A stretch of 64,000 nucleotides of DNA from Phyto melanocephala (lineage: Eukaryota > Arthropoda > Insecta > Diptera > Rhinophoridae), in assembly GCA_941918925.1 (NCBI GenBank), contig OW799234.1:109799884-109863883 (forward strand). The letters run 5' to 3'. The stretch's first letter is position 1; every line of letters begins with the position of its first letter. The position numbers were made by a program, and so were the translations under genes. The notes below the pieces were generated by a model, which was not told the DNA's origin, did no database searches, and was given only the letters and a program-made list of their open reading frames with translations. Below, one piece after another: positions 57,264 through 64,000 of the stretch.

Positions 57264-60059
57264 GTGTTAATGTCTTGTAACTTAGGTCCTTTATTATGTA
57301 ATAGCACCTCCTTGAATTATGTTCTGAATGATAACGATTTTAATATTTGTCATTTTAATGCTCAGAGTATAGTACCAAATAACAGTTCAGTTAAATTTCA
57401 GGAAATCAAACACATTTTTGATAGTTGTAAATATGATGTAATTGGGATCACGGAAACATGGTTGAAAACTTATATAACAAGTTCTAGCTTAGCTCTAAGG
57501 GGTTTTACAATTGCTAGAAATGATAGATGTTGGATGAGAGGAGGTGGTGTCTGCCTTTATATTTCGGAAAACTATAAATTTAAAGTAGTTAGTGATTATA
57601 TGGATGAGGGTAACATCGAAACGTTATTTGTTGAAATATATATTAGTAACCATGACAAGCTTTTAGTTGGAGTTATTTATTTACCACATGGGAATTTTTC
57701 TGGTTGTGAAGACTTAATTGCTGAATTGTCTGGTAGATATAACAATTGTATTATAATGGGAGACTTTAACACAGACCTTTTTACGAAATCATATGTTGTA
57801 AGAGACTTTTGCTCCCGCTCGAATCTATCTGTAGTACATAATGCCATACCTACTCACATCAATGAAATACATAATACTTCTACTTTAATTGACTACTTTA
57901 TTGTCTCAAACATAAATTTAGTAAGCCAAAAGACTCAATATCAATTTCCTCCTTTAAACTCTGGCCATGCTATTATTTCGTTAAGTTATAAACTTGTGAG
58001 TGAAGCATCGATTTGTGAACATTGGTATAGGGACTATAATTTAATCAATATAGATAGATGTAATTTTCTTTCCAATGATTTCAATTTTTCTTGCTTTTTT
58101 AGTACCCATTCTGTAGATACAAAATTGGAAATTTTTAATAATATTGTTGGTAGTTGTTTTGTTGAAAGTGTTCCTCTCAAGAAATTGCGTCTAACTAGAA
58201 AGGAAAAATGGATGGATTCTACGGAATTGAAGACTGCTAGAATAAATAGAGATCTGGCATGGAGGGCTTATTGTGAATGCAATTCAGATACAAATCGGAA
58301 AATTTACTGTAAATATCGTAACAAAGTAAAGTCAGTAATAAGGCGATTAAGAAAGGAATATGCCATGCGTTACTTTGAAAATTGCTCTACGTCGAAATTT
58401 TGGAAAAAGTTAAAAGCTGAGGGTATACTTGGTGATAACAATAATGGAAGTACTATCAATGTTGAAGAGTTTAATCAACAATCTGTACTTCCTCCTTTAA
58501 ATCAAACTACTGATAGTATTTTGTCATTTTGCAGCAGTGGAGGTTTTACTTTTAGAAATGTTGATTCTTCTGAGGTATTTGAAGCTATGACGAGTATCAA
58601 AAGTAATTCAGTGGGACCTGATGGTATCCCGATTAAGTTCTTAAAAATTATATACCCCTTTATATCAAAGCAATTTACTCATCTCTTAAATACTATTATA
58701 ACTACTTCACATTATCCAAAACTCTGGAAATTCGGTAGAGTTATACCTATACCTAAGGTAAAGTTACCTCGTTCTAGTTCAGACTATAGACCAATAAGTG
58801 TACTAAATGCTAGTTCTAAGGTTTTGGAAGTGTTGTTAAGAAAGCAAATTGAGGATTATCTCAGTACGGAAAATTTAATAAATATTTTTCAGTCGGGTTT
58901 TAGGAAAAATTATAACACTACTGGTTTGGTATTAGATACTACTGAAAACCTTAGGAAAGCTATGGATAACTCTTATAGTTCATTGCTTGTGTTTCTTGAT
59001 TTAAGTAAAGCCTTTGATTCTATAAGTCATGAGATTTTATGTCATAAACTTCAAAGGAATTTTGGTTTTGATAGTTCTGCTTGCCGTTTACTTTGGTCCT
59101 TCTTGACTAATAGATTTCAGTACGTTGAATCTGGAGGAGATAAATCTTCTATTTTGGAATGTTTTAGAGGTGTTCCTCAAGGGTCAATATTAGGACCACT
59201 CTTGTTTATAATGTACATAAACGATTTGTATCGAGAAATAACATACTGCAGATGCTATGCGTATGCAGATGATATTCAACTTTTAGCGGATGATTCTGGT
59301 TTTGGCGTAACTTTTTTGGAAAATAATGTGAACAATGATTTGGAGCGGGTTGCAGAGTGGTGTAAATCGAATTATATGAGTTTGAATCTCTCAAAGTCTA
59401 AAGCCATGTATTTTTCTAATGATGTACTTTTGCCTAATGTTTCGATAATGGGTGAAACCATTGAATTTATATCTCACTACAAGTCGTTAGGAATATACAT
59501 TGATACAAAATTGGATTTCAGTTTCCATATAAACAACATTATATCTAGAATCTCATTTATATTAAAACGTCTTTACTGTCTTGGTTCTTTTCTGCCATTC
59601 AATGTTAAAAAACGGGTAGCATTGTCTCTGTGTTTACCTGTGTTTCTGTATGGGATTGAGATATTTTCTGGTACGTCCCAACAGAATATGATTAAGTTGC
59701 GATTAGCTTTTAACCGCGTTGTTCGATACATTTGCAATGTTAAGTATAATGAGCATGTTTCTGAACATGTTATTGGAATATTAGGTTCAGATTTTCACAG
59801 CTTTATAAATCAACGTCTTTTATTGCAGTTCTTCAAAATTATGAAGTATGGTAAACCTCCTTATCTTGTAGATAAATTTAACATTGGAAAATCTACAAGA
59901 ACAAATACTATTATTTGTCCAAAACATTCTTCCCTATATATGACTAGATCATTCGTTGTAAGAGTAGCTCGAATTTGGAATCACTATATTCCGTATAATG
60001 AACGAAATTTTAATAAGTCAGTTTCGGCTTTTAGAAATATTTCTAGAAAATTTTTGTGA
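57264..60059 (+). CDS. LINE ORF2: endonuclease and reverse transcriptase, intact
   Basis: 931 residues. An N-terminal APE-type endonuclease (about 25-240) has HFNAQSI, catalytic-site ITETW with Glu64, GDFN at 166-169, DYFIVS, and SGH with His235 (SDH in many relatives). Reverse transcriptase (about 470-740) has FLDLSKAFD with Asp579, GVPQGSILGP from 636, and YADD at 667-670. The C-terminal connection region continues to residue 931. No RNase H domain, as in CR1/jockey-type elements. All catalytic residues expected for target-primed reverse transcription are present. The annotated ATG is the first in the frame. The open frame suggests a young copy. The minus frame at 59206-59394 is antisense. 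Confidence 0.93.
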   Translation: MLMSCNLGPLLCNSTSLNYVLNDNDFNICHFNAQSIVPNNSSVKFQEIKHIFDSCKYDVIGITETWLKTYITSSSLALRGFTIARNDRCWMRGGGVCLYISENYKFKVVSDYMDEGNIETLFVEIYISNHDKLLVGVIYLPHGNFSGCEDLIAELSGRYNNCIIMGDFNTDLFTKSYVVRDFCSRSNLSVVHNAIPTHINEIHNTSTLIDYFIVSNINLVSQKTQYQFPPLNSGHAIISLSYKLVSEASICEHWYRDYNLINIDRCNFLSNDFNFSCFFSTHSVDTKLEIFNNIVGSCFVESVPLKKLRLTRKEKWMDSTELKTARINRDLAWRAYCECNSDTNRKIYCKYRNKVKSVIRRLRKEYAMRYFENCSTSKFWKKLKAEGILGDNNNGSTINVEEFNQQSVLPPLNQTTDSILSFCSSGGFTFRNVDSSEVFEAMTSIKSNSVGPDGIPIKFLKIIYPFISKQFTHLLNTIITTSHYPKLWKFGRVIPIPKVKLPRSSSDYRPISVLNASSKVLEVLLRKQIEDYLSTENLINIFQSGFRKNYNTTGLVLDTTENLRKAMDNSYSSLLVFLDLSKAFDSISHEILCHKLQRNFGFDSSACRLLWSFLTNRFQYVESGGDKSSILECFRGVPQGSILGPLLFIMYINDLYREITYCRCYAYADDIQLLADDSGFGVTFLENNVNNDLERVAEWCKSNYMSLNLSKSKAMYFSNDVLLPNVSIMGETIEFISHYKSLGIYIDTKLDFSFHINNIISRISFILKRLYCLGSFLPFNVKKRVALSLCLPVFLYGIEIFSGTSQQNMIKLRLAFNRVVRYICNVKYNEHVSEHVIGILGSDFHSFINQRLLLQFFKIMKYGKPPYLVDKFNIGKSTRTNTIICPKHSSLYMTRSFVVRVARIWNHYIPYNERNFNKSVSAFRNISRKFL

Positions 60060-60300
60060 ACAAAACTGGTGCTGTTACGTAAAAGTACTTAAACAAGTTG
60101 TATGATAAAATAGTTTATATATACATATTTCTGGCTTTAGTGTCTGTGCAAAGAAAAGGGGGGTTTTTTAATAATGTATTTTATACATATATGTAAGTGT
60201 AACATAGTAACGTAGAATTATAAAACTAATTATTTTTAAATTGTTTAAAAGCCATGTTATTTCTTGATTAATTAGGCCTATAGGCTTGTAATCTATTGAA

Positions 60301-60302
<2 letters not shown>

Positions 60303-60330
<28 letters not shown>
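60303..60330. repeat. (AAAT)n LINE tail
   Basis: Seven aaat units ending the 3' UTR of the LINE. Confidence 0.9.
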
Positions 60331-60332
<2 letters not shown>

Positions 60333-60681
60333 AAATATCCCTGCCAGATATTTCATTTTACTGAATCTCTTCTGCATCACTAGGCAAAAAATAAATTTCA
60401 AATAGGTAATGATGCTTTTGTAATTGCGCCTTGTAAAAGAGAACGTAAAAAAATAGGAAGAAAATAGCTAAATAATTGTGCGTAATTAATTCATAACTAA
60501 AAATAATTTTTTTTTAATGTTTTGGTTAAAATTTGTAATAAAAATTATTTGTGGAAGTGCTTTTGTTTTTACTGAAAATTCAAAAGAAAAATAATGTTCT
60601 CAGTTTAAGTGGACATAAAGTTATTAATTGGGTTCAAATAGGCAGAGATCTTACTTTTATTTTATAATAAAGACTGAACAA

Positions 60682-60843
60682 ATGAGCGTTAGAAAAATTT
60701 ATGCTGCTCCTCGCGACGTCTCAGCAGTTATGTACGAATCACTAATATCCTCACGCAATACGTTTGCGTTGGTACTTCTGCTCACATTTTTATTGCTGTT
60801 GTTATCTTTGTTTTATGTATTTTTAATAGAGATCTGCAAATAA
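60682..60843 (+). CDS. Candidate 53-aa single-pass membrane micropeptide
   Basis: Opens MSVRKIYAAPRD and has about 28 polar residues, then a strongly hydrophobic helix of about 20 residues (FALVLLLTFLLLLLSLFYVF) and a short polar end (LIEICK) before TAA. Codon use (gct gct cct cgc gac gtc tca) is unlike the T/A-run frames nearby. The frame is open upstream to an ATG at 60628, but the ATG at 60682 gives the more protein-like product. A possible splice acceptor (ttctcag) lies near 60602. Size and topology recall small regulatory membrane peptides of the phospholamban/sarcolamban kind, but there is no sequence identity I can vouch for. Chance ORF remains possible. Function unknown. Confidence 0.4.
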   Translation: MSVRKIYAAPRDVSAVMYESLISSRNTFALVLLLTFLLLLLSLFYVFLIEICK

Positions 60844-60849
60844 CGTGCA

Positions 60850-61870
60850 TAGTTAAGCGTGGGTCACGCGTCATCGTAATTTATTAAATAAGCTCTTGTT
60901 ATTAAAATAAGCTGTTGTCGTGTATTGTTCCATGTTAAATATTTTTTGTGTGTTTTAAGGCAATATACATACCTAGATTTTGCAGGAATAAGCCCCCATA
61001 CCTCAAAGATTTTGTTGGAAAACGCAATTTGTTCTAAGAGTTAACTACATTGAATTTAGTGTGGCTCATTATTGTAATTCAGCAGATATAGGAAAAATAA
61101 TACATAATTACTTCTTATGGGGAGTAGCATACCCCCTCCTGATAGCACCAATATTTTGTTGGATTTTTCCGTTTGTCCTAAGAGCTACTTACGTGATTTT
61201 TACTATTGTAAAATAGTTACGTAGATATAAATTAAATCACGAATAAAGGGCGACGCAGAAGTTGCTTCCTGAATTTTAAAAATCTTTGAAACTAGCCTGG
61301 GCACCATATTTTCAGCTGCTAGATTTTTCTTTAATCCATCTTCACTTGATTAGTGTAAGTTTTTTCTTAACATTTAATTTGCCGCATCGATGCGATAGTA
61401 CAATTACTATCAATCAGTTTGGAGTTTTTATATAATTGCAATTTCAAAAATGATTATTGAATTTTTAATGTTTGTTATACCCAATAGGCTCTCAGAGCTT
61501 CATTAGACAAAATGTTCCTACAACAGCACCGCTCTGAAACTCTTAAAATAAAGTAATAAATACTTCGGTGCATAATAATACAAATTCGTAAACTTCAAAC
61601 AGTTCATAGGAATAAAGAATCTCTTCAATCGTGTTGTGGTGAATTTGCTAAGCTCTTCCTAATAACTATAAGCGTCAATATTTTACCAATTGGTTTCTCC
61701 TTAAAGTTAAAGAAAAAATTTTATTAAATAGAAGAGTCGATTGCTTTGCGACCTAATGTCAGTGTATTCTATTTAAAGGAAAAACCTCAAGTAGATGCAT
61801 TATTGCTAAAATCAAACAACGTCAAAGATGCTCGAAAATGAAATTTTACTTTCAAACATTTTTGTATATA
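60850..61870. other. AT-rich stretch, no gene seen
   Basis: Two diverged copies of a phrase (cccccat-acctc, ttttgttgga, ttgt-ctaagagtta) at about 60990-61045 and 61128-61190 suggest an old tandem duplication. Otherwise nothing. Confidence 0.35.
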
Positions 61871-62520
61871 ATATACTAGCTAATACCCGGTGTGCCTCGC
61901 CACCCTTATCGTAATGAAATAAAAATTTTATGGTTCAAAAATATATTTATTTTGCAAGTGACACGCCTACTATTACTAAATCAACCATTTCTTATTCAAA
62001 TAATCATATAGACGTCCTCTTGCAAAATTTGGGTACTCTAACTATTATCGTTTCCCAGATATAAGAATTTTTGTATTTAATTCATATTACAGGTGCCACG
62101 CCCACTATTACTTAAGCATCTATTTCTTATCAAAATAGTCATATGGATGTCTAAGCTTCTCGTGCAAAATTTGGGTACTCTAACTGTTATCGCTTCCCGA
62201 ACATAAGAATTGTAGTATTCAATTGCTATGAGAGCTGCCACGCCCACTATTTCTAATGTACCCATTTTTTCCAGAAAACTTAATTTGAAGACTGCAGCTG
62301 CATTAACTTTCGTGATATATAATATTTAATACTTATTCTTTAATAGGGCGTGGCACCCCACCAACTTACAATTTCAAACCAAAGTATAGCCCATAGTTCC
62401 TTCCAGACATACAAAAAGATTCTGTGAAAATTTCAATGAAATCGTTCCAGCCGTTTAAACGTCTATAAACAACAAACAAACATACAAACACACATTGATT
62501 TATATGTATATATAGATTTA
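61871..62520. repeat. Dispersed repeat with internal 135-140 bp units
   Basis: Starts tactagctaatacccggtgtgcctcgcc and ends acaaacatacaaacacac...tatatatagattta, a style common to dispersed insect repeats. Inside, (g/c)CCACGCCCACTATT-type phrases recur at about 61961, 62095 and 62236, each with a following 'gcaaaatttgggtactctaact' in the first two. Non-coding. Class unknown. Confidence 0.6.
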
Positions 62521-62540
62521 TGTTTAAGAATGGATCCAAA

Positions 62541-63280
62541 ACAAGTAACAGTGCTATATTCGGCCGTGCCGAATCTAATATACCCTTCACAACGTGTAGT
62601 CATGCAATAACAAATGTTTGTATCACCATTCATCCCATATAAAATACGTACAAATGTACACGTTAGAATAAATGTGGCATCGAATCCCAGCTGAGCCAAA
62701 AAAATTTTATTTTATTTAATATATTATTTATATTTTATTATTTTTTTTTATATTTTTTTTAAATTTTTTTAAAAAATTTTTTTAGAAAAATTTTTAAAAA
62801 ATTTTTTTAAATTTATTTTTAAATTTTTTAAAAATTTTTTTTTGTAGTTTTTTTTATTATTTTTTTCTTATTTTTAATATTTTTTTTTTTTTGTAATTTT
62901 TTTTGTTTGGTATGTTTTTTACATGTATCTATGTATGTATGTTGTTGTTGTAATTATGAAAAAAACGAGGTGGTCGTGGTTTTTTGCTCATATCTCAGAA
63001 AGTTATGGGGCGATTGTGCTGAATTTCAATAGCGATTTATTCCTGGATATTTCCAAGAGATTGATACCATATACAGATCTGAGGAACATATAGTTGCTTC
63101 TAAAAGTTGATTTCAACCAACACACGGACAGACGGGCAGACGGTCAGGGCTTAATCGACTCCTCTATTCATAAGCTTTCAGAAAATATATACTTTATGGG
63201 GTCGGAAATGAAAATTGTAGAAATTACAAACGGAATGACAAAGCTATATATACCCTTGTGCACCACAGGTGAAGGGTATA
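62541..63280 (-). mobile_element. DINE-1/INE-1-like Helitron copy
   Basis: Left: acaagtaacagtgctat, then the ATTCGGCCGTGCCGAAT hairpin (3' terminus on the minus strand). Middle: 'cgaatcccagctgagcc' and an oligo-T/A tract (62705-62905), tatgtatgtatg, and the CGGACAGACGG tract. Right: ccacaggtgaagggtata. Very close in layout to the copy at 5600-6249. Confidence 0.9.
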
Positions 63281-63284
63281 AAAA

Positions 63285-64000
63285 TAAAAGCTGAAAACCA
63301 ACTAGATTGAATTGTATTATTATCCACCTTGAAAGAGCCTGCTTTAATTCTCACATATTTGATGTTTTCATAAATTTAAAAATCCATACATATCTGTGAA
63401 CATTTGGCAAAACCTCTTAAGTCAAAAAAAAAGAATTTTCTAGTTTGTTCTTTATAGTAATTGAATCGACTTTTTCTGATCTCAATGAAAATATTACTAT
63501 TTTTATTTTGTTAGAATCCATAAGTCCACAAGTCCATAAGTTCCCGTCTTGACACAAATTGCCAGATTAGAGCAGTCACGTAGAAAAAGCTAACTACAAA
63601 TAAAAATTTATTACATTTTTGTTTCTTCTAGTAACCGATATAACCAATTTACATTCGTAAAAAGAAACAATAGAGACTACAAAAAATTTTAATTTTAAGC
63701 AATATTTTAGATAAATTTTATTTTAAAGAAGCAATTTATTTTATATTTTTTAAAACGTTAAAATAAATCACAGTTTTATCTTTATATATATTTTTAATTA
63801 TTCCAATCTGTAAGGTGTTATTTTAATTTTTTTTTTTTTTTTGTAAACTAAATTCTATTACAATATTGCAAACCACAAAATATTAGCCTACAAGCTCTTC
63901 AAGCACCACAACAACAGCTATTGCAACAACTTCTTCTATCAGTAAAATGCAAGCCTCTTACCTCGATTATTCAATAAATAACAAATGTTACATTCATATA
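63285..64000. other. AT-rich stretch, no gene seen
   Basis: Nothing recognised to the window end. Confidence 0.45.

Larger units (their letters stand above)
55265..60330 (+). mobile_element. CR1/jockey-type LINE, coding-intact
   Basis: ORF1, a long spacer, ORF2, a short 3' UTR and an (AAAT)n tail at 60303-60330. The 5' UTR and the exact 5' end could not be fixed (somewhere in 54900-55264), and no target-site duplication was found. The microsatellite-type tail rather than poly-A, and the PHD-bearing ORF1, favour the CR1 side of the jockey group. Confidence 0.8.

Overview
This 64 kb window is strongly AT-rich eukaryotic DNA dominated by transposable elements. The families point to a dipteran, most likely a calyptrate (blow fly or house fly type) genome. 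They include DINE-1/INE-1-like Helitron copies (TATACCC start, CACGCCC internal motif, hairpin then CTTACTTGT end), BEL/Pao, pogo, mariner, piggyBac, and jockey/CR1-type LINEs whose tails include a TTAGGT-like one. That assignment is inference from repeat content. I see no rRNA, tRNA or CRISPR array and no convincing multi-exon host gene. The window reads as an intergenic or intronic TE graveyard holding three elements with intact reading frames.

Region by region. 1-710: end of a dispersed repeat with a CAGT microsatellite. 2186-4665: an old DINE-like copy split by a piggyBac element (2491-4308) with a decayed transposase. 5600-6249: DINE copy. 6961-7270, 8757-8870 and 10253-10676: short inverted-repeat (MITE-like) elements. 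9000-9640: old DINE-like copy. 12246-19735: old DINE-like copy split by a complete BEL/Pao LTR retrotransposon (13195-19451), with two near-identical LTRs, a 5-bp duplication, a tRNA-Phe-type primer site and an intact 1777-residue polyprotein. 21401-22670: two internally deleted mariners side by side. 24440-27410: mariner scraps and a Harbinger-like MITE. 28985-33120: two decayed LINEs (RT/RNase H) and a short DINE copy. 33788-35460: a long DINE copy with a 276-bp internal tandem repeat, then another degenerate one.

36389-37620: complete-ended mariner-like element with a broken transposase (minus strand). 39217-39988: DINE copy. 40939-44660: pogo-family element with an intact 619-residue DDD transposase carrying a C-terminal zinc finger, perfect 23-bp TIRs, TA duplication and an array of TGTGGAA-type subterminal motifs; a DINE copy (43343-44190) is nested in it. 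44849-45234: TA-flanked MITE. 45848-46686: 5'-truncated LINE. 48347-49985: a truncated DINE copy abutting a LINE RT fragment. 50813-52300: a MITE and a LINE ORF1/gag-like remnant. 54091-54890: 5'-truncated LINE (RNase H end). 55265-60330: an apparently full-length CR1/jockey-type LINE with intact ORF1 and ORF2, separated by an unusually long 1.09 kb T-rich spacer. 60682-60843: a 53-codon ORF for a possible single-pass membrane micropeptide, the only candidate host coding sequence. 61871-63280: an unclassified repeat joined to another DINE copy.

The elements form a nested chronology: DINE-like copies are the oldest layer; piggyBac and BEL inserted into old DINE copies (related uninterrupted copies in the same window show the empty sites); a younger DINE burst then inserted into the pogo element. 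I found no evidence of a novel multi-gene system. The most unusual items are the LINE spacer, the micropeptide ORF, the pogo subterminal motif array and several short inverted-repeat families I cannot classify.
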